Below, piece after piece: positions 45,574 through 55,696 of a stretch of DNA of 64,000 nucleotides. The stretch spans positions 21,025,261-21,089,260 of the forward strand of contig NC_003074.8 in assembly GCF_000001735.4 (NCBI RefSeq), given 5' to 3'. The notes beneath the pieces were generated by a model. It worked only from the letters and a program-made list of their open reading frames with translations, had not been told where the DNA came from and did not search any database. The stretch is from Arabidopsis thaliana (lineage: Eukaryota; Streptophyta; Magnoliopsida; Brassicales; Brassicaceae). The translations under genes were made by a program, and so were the position numbers. Positions within the stretch are counted from its first letter, which is position 1; every line of letters begins with the position of its first letter.

Positions 45574-47181
45574 ATGTCTTCTCAGAATCTTGAACGACAA
45601 AGGATCTATCAAGTTTGGCCCGCCAAAAATGTAAGACTTCTGATGATTTGACAGCAAATTTACATTTTTAAAACCGCATTGTGGATTTTTATAGGATTTT
45701 AACTTTGGAAGATAAGAATCATGAATGAGGAAAATACCTCAAGATGCTCGGAATTGATTTTGTTACTAATATATGCTCTGCTTCTCTCTGTGCTAAAGTT
45801 TGAAGAACATGAGCTTTTAAGATTCTCTCAATGGAAATAGTCTAAGATTTTTATGTGTATTGTTTCACACATGATTTTAGCAAAAGCAAGATCCTAGCTT
45901 CTGTCTATATGAAATCATCATCTGAAGTGGAGTTTCTCAATTTGTTTTCGTGTTTCAGAAATTTTACTGTGGGGGAAGACTAGTGTTTGGTCCAGATGCA
46001 TCGTCACTTCTTTTGACCACATGTATGATAGGAGGGCCAGCTATCGCTTTCTCCATCAGGATGGCTTATTTGATAAGCCATCGTCACCCTTTCTTTCATT
46101 CTCTTACTTTGATTGGTGCAATTCTTCTCACATTCATGGTATAACTATAAAGCTTTGCTATTTACTTACTTTCATAAGCCAAGTCATACCTTAAGCCAAA
46201 TTCATGCATCTTCTTACGTCTTACTTTTTATCTAGGCTTTCACTTTTCTCTTCTTGACATCATCGAGAGACCCCGGGATTATCCCAAGGAACAAACAAGT
46301 GTCTGAGGCAGAGATTCCTGATGTTACCACCCAATCGACAGAATGGGTGACTAGCAAATTAGGAAGTGTGAAACTACCTCGAACAAAAGATGTAATGGTG
46401 AATGGCTTCACTGTCAAAGTGAAGTTTTGCGATACCTGTCAGCTATATCGTCCTCCTCGTGCCTTTCACTGCTCAATCTGCAATAACTGTGTCCAAAGGT
46501 TTGATCATCACTGTCCTTGGGTTGGTCAGTGCATCGCCTTGGTAAGTCTTACTATTAATTCTCACTTCCTAGACAAAGAACTGAGTAAGATCTATGAGTT
46601 GATATGTTATCTACGGGCTTTTGTTTTGCAGCGTAACTATCCATTCTTCGTCTGTTTCTTATCATGTTCAACACTCCTCTGCATCTACGTTTTCGTCTTC
46701 TCATGGGTCAGCATGCTTAAAGTCCATGGGGAATTCTATGTTGTTCTCGCTGATGACTTAATATTAGGTGTTCTTGGTCTCTACTGCTTTGTTTCCGTTT
46801 GGTTTGTTGGTGGACTTACTGTCTTCCACTTCTACCTTATCTGCACCAACCAGGCAAGATTCTTTAGCTTTTAACGTAGTTTCCAAGTAGCTTTTACTGT
46901 TGGTCTGATTCTCTTGTTATGTTTTGCAGACGACTTGTGAGAATTTTCGGTACCATTACGACAAGAAGGAAAACCCTTACCGAAAGGGGATCTTAGAGAA
47001 CTTCAAGGAGCTATTCTTTGCAAAAATTCCACCACCTTTGATCAATTTCAGAGATTGGTCGCCAGAAGAAGAAGACGATGTGGAGGTTGGATCCATAGCC
47101 TCTGAGCTAGTCAGAGCCTTTGGTCCAAAAGACACGAAAATGAGCAGTGGAAAGTCTGATTCCGAAGCTAGAGAACGGTAA
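45574..47181 (+). CDS. DHHC-type protein S-acyltransferase, short paralogue
   Basis: Five exons, 45574-45630, 45959-46138, 46236-46541, 46632-46853 and 46930-47181, give 338 residues. Two hydrophobic segments ([15 protein letters not shown] and [12 protein letters not shown] to FTFLFLTSS) precede the Cys-rich domain. That domain reads [20 protein letters not shown] and then [15 protein letters not shown], with the catalytic Cys in DHHC at about residues 169-172. Two more membrane segments follow, then [20 protein letters not shown] (the TTxE motif region). The enzyme attaches palmitate to Cys residues of membrane proteins through an acyl-enzyme on the DHHC Cys. Intron 4 starts with GC (CAG then GCAAGA) where the paralogue has GT. 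Compared with the next gene the C-terminal tail is about 140 residues shorter. Matches At3g56920 from memory. Confidence 0.92.
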
Positions 47182-48544
47182 CAACGGTGGCACGGCTGTC
47201 AAGAGATAAGTATGGATGAAGACGCCACAACGACTGCTTTGGTCTACCAAGAACCAGCGGAAAACAAGGAGAAGCTCGAGCGTGGAAGTGAGATCAAGAT
47301 AGGCCAAAGTAAAGGACAAACAGGTGTAAAATCTACTTTTGTAATTCAAAGCCATGTAGCTCTCTTTCTCTCTTTACTCGTCAAGATGAGTTTTAAACTT
47401 TTTCCCATTAAGAATAGGAATTAGGAGAATTGGTGTACATAAATAATCGTTTCTTGCGTTACAGGTAATTCAATTTGGTGTTTATTATTGTCTCCATCTT
47501 TCTTTTTAGGGTTCATATAATGTATAGTGTTTCTTAGGTCTTACGGTAAGGGGTTTATAAGAAAAGAAGAAAAATTTGCCAATAGAGAAAACAAAGAGAC
47601 AGAGGGATGTGAAGAGATGATGATGATTCGTTGATATGTTTAATATTCTATTTCTATATATAAAAAAGCTCAAAATACTTTACCAATTGAGCAAAAGCTA
47701 TATACATATATAACAATAATATCTCATCTTATTTTTGTGAGATCTTTAATCAAATTGACTTCTTCTTCTTCTTTTTTTTTGCTGAAAGCATTCATAGAAC
47801 AAACTAATTACAAAAATAATCGAAGAAGTGAAGCATTTATAAAAGGAAAAGAAGAAAGAAGATGAAGAAAAACACAAATGATGGAAAAAATCTAGGTGTG
47901 AAGCACGTTTGATTGAGAGATGATTTGACTTGGCTTCACCAGCTCATTGTTGCATCATTCTATTTATCTAATAATATTTATAGATATAGTTGGCCGACCA
48001 ATGAAATAACAATATTTTTAAGTAATAAAAATCTAAGTTAAACAAGAAATTATTCCTTCTTAGTTCGAACAGACATCCTCCTATTAGCGTAATCACTTGT
48101 CCTAATTACATACATTGTCCCCATTATCTCATTTACTCCTGTCTGAATATTCGGTAATGAGATTGGAATAAAAAATATATTTATTACCAAAAGAAAAAGG
48201 AAAGAGAAAAGAGAAAAGGGGCAAAAGAGATCGCAATTTTGCAAAACAGCGAAAATAGTTCTTTGTGATTTTCGAGTGAGAGAGACGACAGCTTCCATTA
48301 TCCCCTGTCTCTCTCCCTCTCGAACTACAAATCAAATTCGAGTGTTTTCATATTGTTAATCTTTTTCTTCAAGGAAAGAAGAGATTTTGTTTTCCGTTTC
48401 TGGGGGTTTTTCTTGATTCTGATCTCTGATCTGATCTCATCATCATTGTCCGTGGATTCTCCGATGGGTTTCTGATTGTGGGTTCTTTCAAATTTCTTCA
48501 CTTTTGGAGCTTTTCTTCTCTCTGTCTTTTGTTTTCCCTCAGCT
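47182..48544. other. Spacer between the two DHHC genes
   Basis: 3' flank of the first gene, AT-rich spacer with a short CTT repeat near 47760, and the promoter and leader of the second gene. The frame 47212-47424 directly after the first stop has no clear match to the paralogue's tail. Confidence 0.45.
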
Positions 48545-50613
48545 ATGGCTTGGAATGAGACCAAACTCAAGAGGCTCTATCAAGTTTGGAGAGGAAGCAA
48601 TGTAAGTCCTGACATTTTCCACTTTGCTTTCGTTTCTTTCACATTTTCATAACCTGGAGAAGATTTATCACATAGGTTTTGGTCATTAATGAAATCGCTC
48701 TTGGATTCCTTTGAGTCCAAGTCATAGCATTTCAGACTCTTGACTCTTTATTTTGGTAATGAAATAAGAAAGAAGCAAACCAGTTTTGTATCTAATTGTC
48801 ACCTTCCGTTGACTCAGTTTAGCTCTTGTGTTTTAGATCATTTTAGACTCTTGACTCTTATTCATTCTCTTAGTAGTTGTAGTTGTTACTATCTTGAGTC
48901 TTGATTGTTCTTATATGGAAGTTTTCAGGCGATGGTCATTGGAAGCTATGGATTTAAAACTGACTTTGATTTTCCATTTTTCTTTGAAGAAATTTCTATG
49001 TGGCGGGAGGCTAATATTTGGTCCTGATGCATCATCTCTATATCTATCAACCATCTTGATCCTTGGTCCTGCTGTAATGTTCTTTGTCAAAATGTACACT
49101 AAAATGGCTGATCCTCGTACCAAGAATCCAAATCTATGTATTCCAATTCTCTGTGTGTCTTGGATACTCACAATTTTGGTATGTCTTCTGCTTTCGAACT
49201 TTTTTTAAATGATTTTTTTGTGTGTAAAAAGTGAACTAAAGTTTCAATAGTTTTCTTCAGGATATATTTTTCCTCTTAATGACATCTAGTAGAGATCCCG
49301 GGATTGTGCCAAGAAGTTTTAGGCCTCCGGAAACCGATGATGCACCGGATTCAACTACTCCATCGATGGAATGGGTTAGCGGTAGAACCCCTAATATAAG
49401 AATACCACGGGTCAAAGATGTAACTGTTAATGGACATACCGTAAAAGTGAAATTCTGTGACACTTGTTTGCTTTACCGTCCACCTAGAGCTTCTCATTGT
49501 TCCATATGCAACAACTGTGTCCAGAGATTTGATCATCACTGCCCTTGGGTTGGCCAGTGCATTGGAGTGGTAAGTTTACTCCATGACTCTTGCCATATAT
49601 TCCCGGTTCTATGTTTTGAACTTGTTTGGATTCTTTTGCAGCGAAATTACCGGTTCTTCTTCATGTTCATATCAACATCAACCACTCTGTGCATATATGT
49701 GTTTGCCTTTTCTTGGTTGAACATATTTCAAAGACATATGGATGAAAAGATTAGCATCTGGAAAGCTATATCCAAAGATGTTCTATCGGATATTCTCATA
49801 GTTTACTGCTTCATTACTGTTTGGTTTGTTGGAGGACTCACAATATTTCATTCCTATCTCATCTGTACTAACCAGGTGATTAGAAAGATATATGCTTTCG
49901 TACATTTCAGGTCTTTCTTTTTCTGTTCGCTCTGTTTTGTTTTAATGGTGAAAATCTGTTTTGTGCAGACGACTTATGAGAATTTCCGATACCGTTATGA
50001 TAAGAAGGAGAATCCATACAACAAAGGAATTTTGGGGAACATATGGGAAATATTTCTGTCTAAGATTCCTCCATCAATGAACAAGTTTAGATCATTTGTC
50101 AAGGAAGAAGATTATATGATGATGATGGTTGAAACTCCTACTTCAAATCTAGGTGAAAGTCTAGTTAGCTCGAAAGAGAAGATTGATATCGAAATGGGAG
50201 GAGGAAGGATTGTTGATGAGAGTGGAAAGAGCTACTCTCTACCTGAGATTCTCCGGAATCTAAACTATGAAGATCTTGAGGATGATTGTGAGGAAGATGA
50301 CTTGAAGGCTAAGGATCATCACCACCACCATCACCATCAACATCAACATAATGAGGGAATCATCCCTCCTTTTGACCCTTTTTTTACCAATGAGATTGGT
50401 AGTAACAAAGATGAGAGAAATGGAGAAGAATCAGGAGGATCTTCAAGTGATGGTGAAAATACAGGGAAACGCGTTCGGGTCTCAGATGAAGATGAAGAGA
50501 AAGTTGAAGGGTATGAACGAAATTGGAGTACAGATAAAGGTATGAATATAAACGCAGGATCTGAAGATGGAGCAAGCTCTCCTGTATCCACTTCACCAAT
50601 GCTTCGTAAATAG
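48545..50613 (+). CDS. PAT04: DHHC-type protein S-acyltransferase, long paralogue
   Basis: Five exons, 48545-48601, 48990-49178, 49261-49569, 49642-49875 and 49969-50613, give 477 residues. Exon structure is the same as in the upstream neighbour (first exon 19 codons in both), so the pair arose by tandem duplication. The CRD has [20 protein letters not shown] and [10 protein letters not shown], with DHHC at about residues 173-176. Four membrane segments surround it. The [20 protein letters not shown] block follows. The cytosolic tail is long, acidic and Ser-rich, with a His/Gln run near residue 380 ([13 protein letters not shown]) and a final [11 protein letters not shown]. Predicted activity is palmitoylation of membrane proteins. 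The symbol PAT04 (At3g56930) is from memory. Confidence 0.93.
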
Positions 50614-51192
50614 AGGTAATCAAGCTTTACCTCTGTGTTTCTCTAGTTGCTAAAGCAAGTTGCTTGCTTTTCAAGAAACCGTTCTCAGCCCTAAAGCTTT
50701 ACCTCTTTGTTTTTTTTTACTTGCTAGAGAAGGAAGGACTTGAAGCTGGAGAAATGGAGTTTGTGCTTTATCATTCTTTTAATTCTGTTTCATATAATTG
50801 TGGGAAAAAAAATCCGAAAAATAACAATCATCTTAGAAAATTGTGAGTTTGAGCACTAGATTTTTTTATTTTTAAAATTCTCCTTTTTAGTTGTATTTAT
50901 ATATACCAGAATGGTCTGGATATCACCAGCATCACATATTTTCTCTCTTTTTTATTTTTCCTTTTTTGTTATAAAAAAAGATTTGGACCACGAATTTGTA
51001 ACGTATATACTGTTGTCGGAATTATTTTTCCTTATTTTATTGGTTGATTTTCATATTTTATTTGTTTCTAATGATTTATCAATCACATATTTTTCTTTCA
51101 AAAATGTTCTGTTAAATAACGAAATCGCAAAAATAAAACAGTGATATTATCAAGAAGACAATGCAAATCAAGAAAAACCAATTAATTATCGC

Positions 51193-51198
51193 CACGTG
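51193..51198. promoter_or_regulatory. G-box (CACGTG) in the CRD1 promoter
   Basis: GCCACGTGTC lies about 55 bp upstream of the TATA box and about 140 bp before the ATG. G-boxes bind HY5 and PIF-type factors that control light-induced chlorophyll genes; binding here is inferred. Confidence 0.6.
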
Positions 51199-51250
51199 TC
51201 TGGCTCCCACATCAGAATTCAGATTTTCACAAGATGAGATTTTTCACAAA

Positions 51251-51257
51251 TATAAAT
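51251..51257 (+). promoter_or_regulatory. TATA box of CRD1
   Basis: TATAAAT, about 77 bp upstream of the start codon, at a position that suits a leader of about 45 nt. Confidence 0.6.
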
Positions 51258-51333
51258 CACCACACAGCCTCATCTTCTTCCTCTAGCTGCTTTTGCTCTC
51301 TATCTCACTCTTTGCTTCTGCAACTCACAGTCA

Positions 51334-53009
51334 ATGGCGGCTGAAATGGCGTTAGTGAAACCCATCTCCAAGTTCTCTTCCCCAAAGCTCTCAAACCCGA
51401 GCAAATTCCTCTCCGGCCGACGTTTCTCCACCGTGATCAGAATGTCAGCCTCTTCCTCACCGCCTCCTCCAACCACCGCCACCTCGAAGTCCAAGAAGGG
51501 AACGAAGAAAGAGATTCAAGAGTCGCTTCTTACTCCGAGGTTCTACACGACGGACTTCGAGGAAATGGAACAGCTTTTCAACACGGAGATCAACAAGAAC
51601 CTTAACGAAGCAGAGTTCGAGGCTCTGCTTCAAGAGTTCAAGACCGATTACAACCAGACACATTTCGTGAGGAACAAGGAGTTTAAAGAAGCTGCAGACA
51701 AATTGCAAGGACCTCTCCGACAGATCTTCGTTGAGTTCCTTGAGCGGTCTTGTACTGCTGAGTTCTCTGGTTTCCTTCTCTACAAGGAGCTTGGTCGAAG
51801 ACTCAAGGTGAGAATTTAAGAATATATATGGCTTTAAGTAATAGTCAAGTCTCAATTGTTATGAGTTTTCAAGTGTGGTTGTTGGTTTGATGTTCCTTGT
51901 CTACGTTATGCTTGAAGCTATGCTCATTAGGTGGAAGTTAGAGCACATGTGAGACTTGTTGTTGTTTCTTTGGATCATTTTATTGGCTTGATTTTGAATC
52001 TTTGATCTGATGGCATTGCAGAAAACAAACCCTGTTGTGGCTGAGATCTTCTCTCTTATGTCTAGAGATGAAGCAAGACATGCCGGGTAAGATCTCTTAA
52101 CACTAAGGACCTCTCTTTTTAATCTAAGTGTTTCAATTTTGATGATAAACTTTTTTTGGCAGGTTCTTGAACAAGGGATTGTCTGATTTCAACTTGGCTC
52201 TTGATTTGGGTTTCCTGACAAAGGCAAGGAAATACACTTTCTTCAAGCCAAAATTCATCTTCTACGCGACTTACTTATCCGAGAAAATCGGGTACTGGAG
52301 ATACATCACAATCTACAGACACCTCAAGGAAAACCCTGAGTTCCAATGTTACCCAATCTTCAAGTACTTTGAGAACTGGTGTCAAGACGAGAACCGTCAT
52401 GGTGATTTCTTCTCTGCTTTGATGAAAGCTCAGCCTCAGTTCCTCAATGACTGGCAAGCCAAGCTCTGGTCTCGCTTCTTCTGCCTCTCGGTAATTAAAC
52501 TAAACTCTCTTTAGTTCTCAATGTGTCTTGCACATTGGCCTAACCAGTAAGAGGATTGGCTTTACAGGTTTATGTGACAATGTACCTCAATGACTGCCAA
52601 AGAACTAATTTCTACGAGGGTATCGGGTTAAACACAAAGGAGTTCGATATGCATGTCATCATCGAGGTAAAGGAACTTGAAACAAGAAGATTAATATTAA
52701 CCTGTGTTATGTTCCTTTTTCTGAAAATGTTGAGATTTGTTTCAGACAAACCGAACCACGGCAAGAATATTCCCTGCGGTGCTGGATGTTGAGAACCCTG
52801 AGTTCAAGAGGAAACTGGATAGAATGGTTGTGAGCTATGAGAAGCTGCTGGCTATAGGAGAAACAGATGATGCTTCCTTCATCAAGACCCTCAAGAGGAT
52901 TCCTTTGGTTACTTCTTTAGCCTCTGAGATCTTGGCTGCTTATCTCATGCCTCCTGTTGAGTCTGGCTCTGTTGATTTCGCCGAGTTTGAGCCTAATCTT
53001 GTCTATTAG
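51334..53009 (+). CDS. CRD1: Mg-protoporphyrin IX monomethyl ester oxidative cyclase, CRD1/CHL27
   Basis: Five exons, 51334-51807, 52022-52086, 52163-52490, 52568-52666 and 52746-53009, give 409 residues, the length I recall for CHL27. Residues 1-about 36 are a Ser/Lys-rich plastid transit peptide. The di-iron site is visible as E143 (SCTAEF), E175/H178 (RDEARHAG) and E256/H259 (QDENRHG), which are ExxH pairs of the ferritin-like carboxylate family (AcsF). The enzyme closes the isocyclic ring E, turning Mg-protoporphyrin IX monomethyl ester into divinyl protochlorophyllide with O2 and reductant, at the chloroplast membranes. Loss gives pale plants. The enzyme needs iron, and the iron regulators bHLH38/39 happen to lie 6-9 kb away, though no functional link is implied. 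Matches At3g56940 from memory. Confidence 0.97.
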
Positions 53010-53325
53010 TAGCTGCAATGTCAAGTCTTGAGTTTACGGCTGGTTCTTGATTTCTTGTAATTGAATGATCGAAACTGAGAAACATCGTCTTTTTTTTTTT
53101 GCAATAAACTTTTACTGCATATATTTGATCATATTGCGCATTGGACTTACTTAAATTTCAGATTTTATTGAACTGGTTGATACAGTTGAGTTTGCAACAT
53201 AAAAAAAAAACACATTACAAAATCTACGAAAATATCCCTGGAAACAATCCTACCCTCTGTGTCTTGTGTAAAGGAGATTTATCCAGAGAGGATTAAATAT
53301 GAAAGCTGAGCTCATTCCTCATTCC

Positions 53326-54384
53326 TCACTCAGATTTGGCCTTAGGTTTCTCTTGTTCTTCGGTGAGAGGCTTAAACACAACTTTGAAGAACCAAACTGC
53401 AAGCAACGTAGCCTTCACAGGTCCAAGCCAATACACAAGTAAATGCTCTTTCGTTATATGTTCACCGCGTGCATAAGCCCATCCCATAACCTGCAAAGAT
53501 TCACACAAAAGCAAACATTCAAAACAAAGATCGCTATTTGCTGAAATCACAATCACAAGACTTTTTTTTGGTACATACAGCTGCAGGGTTCATGCATCCA
53601 CCGGTAAGATCAGAGCCAAGAATATGAAGAGTTAACTTAGCAAGACTACCGATCCAAGTCTTCATGAAGAAACTTCCCGGGATTTTTCTTGTTAGTCCCA
53701 TTGAGAGCAGTACAATGAAGAATGTTAGTATCCCTTCTGTTAAAGCACCGTGGTGAATTGCTACATTTAGTTTAGGTCCTTTCCCAATCTCAGGGAATAC
53801 GTGAATGATATGCTTAACCGCAAGAATTGATCCTATTACCTGAAATAACACAAAACCAGAGTTTCACAATAGTATCATCTTTGATTACACATTAGAGCAA
53901 AAGATCTTCAAGATGAAGTCTTTATAAAACAATAGAGCATATAACCAAAATGATCTGGTTTTCAAAGAAGAACCCATCAGCTAAATTCTCCTTTTTTTTC
54001 TCTAATTTGACATTTTACAACATTACACAAACCCTGAGACCTCTCTCTAACGAAGAGTCAATTTCAATTAAACCAAAAAAAGTCAACGAAACAAACCTCG
54101 ACGGGGATTCGAACGAAGACGGAGAAGATGAAACTGCTGAAGCCACCGGAGACTCCAGCAGCCAAAGCGGTCAAAGGATTATAAAGCCCGCCTTTGGTGG
54201 CTTGTTGAAGGTAGGCGAAGATGAACATGGAGATGATAGAGAAGAGATAACGAACGATCTCACCGGAAGGATCGGTCCGGCTAAATCCAAGAACTCCATG
54301 GACTAAAATGTTGACCAGAACTCCTGCCCATATCCACATGAACGACAATACCAGATCAGTCACTACTAAACCGATTCGTCCCAT
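53326..54384 (-). CDS. SIP2-1: Small basic intrinsic protein SIP2;1 (aquaporin)
   Basis: Three exons, 54384-54097, 53839-53579 and 53490-53326, give 237 residues, as for SIP2;1. Six hydrophobic segments are present. The first pore loop carries NPL instead of NPA (GGLYNPLTAL, about residues 68-77). The second has the normal NPA (GGCMNPAAV). NPL is the mark of the SIP2 subgroup. The C-terminal end is Lys-rich (EEQEKPKAKSE). SIPs reside in the ER membrane; SIP2;1 has been reported with weak or no water transport, and its substrate is uncertain. It converges on CRD1 and is divergent from PIP5K4. Matches At3g56950 from memory. Confidence 0.95.
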
Positions 54385-55696
54385 TTTTCGATTCCAACGA
54401 TGAGAACCAATTTCTCAGAAAGAAAGAAATTAAAAGTTAGCGTTTTTATGATCTGAATTTAGGATAATTGAGGACCGTTGAAGAGAATCGAGATTATATG
54501 ATTGGCTCTAAGCGGCTGGTGAATTTAGCATATAATTGACGCTAGAGACATTGTTTGAGTCTGAGTCAGCTTCCGACAATAAAGGTTTTGGCTTTGGTGT
54601 GTCGTGATGAGATTATAGATTCTCTTCGATTTTGGAACGAGCTTCGGCTATTAACCAATAGACATCAACTAAAGTGATACGTTATTACTGGATAAAGTAT
54701 TTACTTTACACAGTTAACTAATAATTACAAATAAATTACTACAATTAGCCTTCTTAAGAATTGTTTACAAAAAAGCCCTCCAATTTTAACCTGCGACGGA
54801 AGTTTCCCCTCAGGAAAAATATGACCTTTTGATCTTTACACGCTTGGCTTTGGGTTGTAACTTTTGTCTCTCTTCTATCGTTTATGGTGTTTGAAGCTTC
54901 AGCATTGGGAATGGATCTTTCCTTTTGAAAATAAGTTGTGAATATACGGAAAAATGTGACTTGTTAGTGGAGAAGCAATGCGTTTAAAGTGTTCGACAGA
55001 ATGCCTCAGTGAGTTAGAGTTTCAGTTACCTCTGTTTTTGATTATAGCTCTTAGTGATCTCAGATTGGAGACGTTATCAGTCTTGGCTAAATTGATTAAT
55101 TATTACTTTTTCCGATTTTTTTTGTTCTGAAGAAAATATGTTTGTTTATGAGAGGAAAGCTCGGAGATGCTAAGAATAGAGAAAAATGGGTCATGCTTGT
55201 TTCTCTAAATTTGAAGGCTTTCATTGGTTTGAGGAGATGAACGGTTTCTTCTTTGAACGACATAATTAGTTAAGATGAATTGACAAGAAAAGATGAAATG
55301 TCGGAGAGAATTTTTTTGATCCCTTAACTCTTTTGGCCATTGGTTTTTCTCTCTCTCTGATTCTTTGTTAGGTTTCCATGATTGTTCATATCAGCTTTCA
55401 CTCCGAAAATGTTGCATTCTAAAAGACCAAAAAACATTCTTTTTTCTTGTGATTCAATGGCATAGAGACAGGAAGTCACAGAGTAAAGACCATTGCAGAT
55501 TTCTTCATGCTGCGTTTGATTTAATGGTTTTAGGTTTACACTTTGTTTTTTCTTTTGCACAGAGTTCATGGTTTTCTCTTGTGTATGTGTACATTGATAG
55601 GATTGTTGTTTAGACAAGAACAAATATGTTTTCTGAGTTTATGTTCTAGGATATACATATAGGTATCTTAGAGAAAAGTTTTATTAGTTTAAGAAG
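54385..55696. other. Divergent region: SIP2;1 promoter and PIP5K4 leader
   Basis: No separate gene was seen. Upstream of PIP5K4 a strong acceptor-like sequence (TTATGTTCTAG, about 55649) suggests a 5'-UTR intron. If unspliced, an 8-codon upstream frame (55626-55649) would precede the ATG. Confidence 0.4.

Larger units (their letters stand above)
50614..51333. other. Spacer and CRD1 promoter
   Basis: AT-rich 3' flank of the DHHC gene, then a compact promoter with a G-box at 51193-51198 and a TATA box at 51251-51257 ahead of the CRD1 leader. Confidence 0.6.

Noticed and set aside
47212-47424. 70-codon frame just after the first DHHC gene, as a separate small protein
   Set aside because: It lies in the expected 3' UTR and shows no clear match to the paralogue's tail or to any family I know.
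54095-54125. GGGGATTCGAAC, resembling a tRNA T-loop
   Set aside because: It lies in the coding sequence and splice site of SIP2;1, and no acceptor or anticodon stems pair around it.
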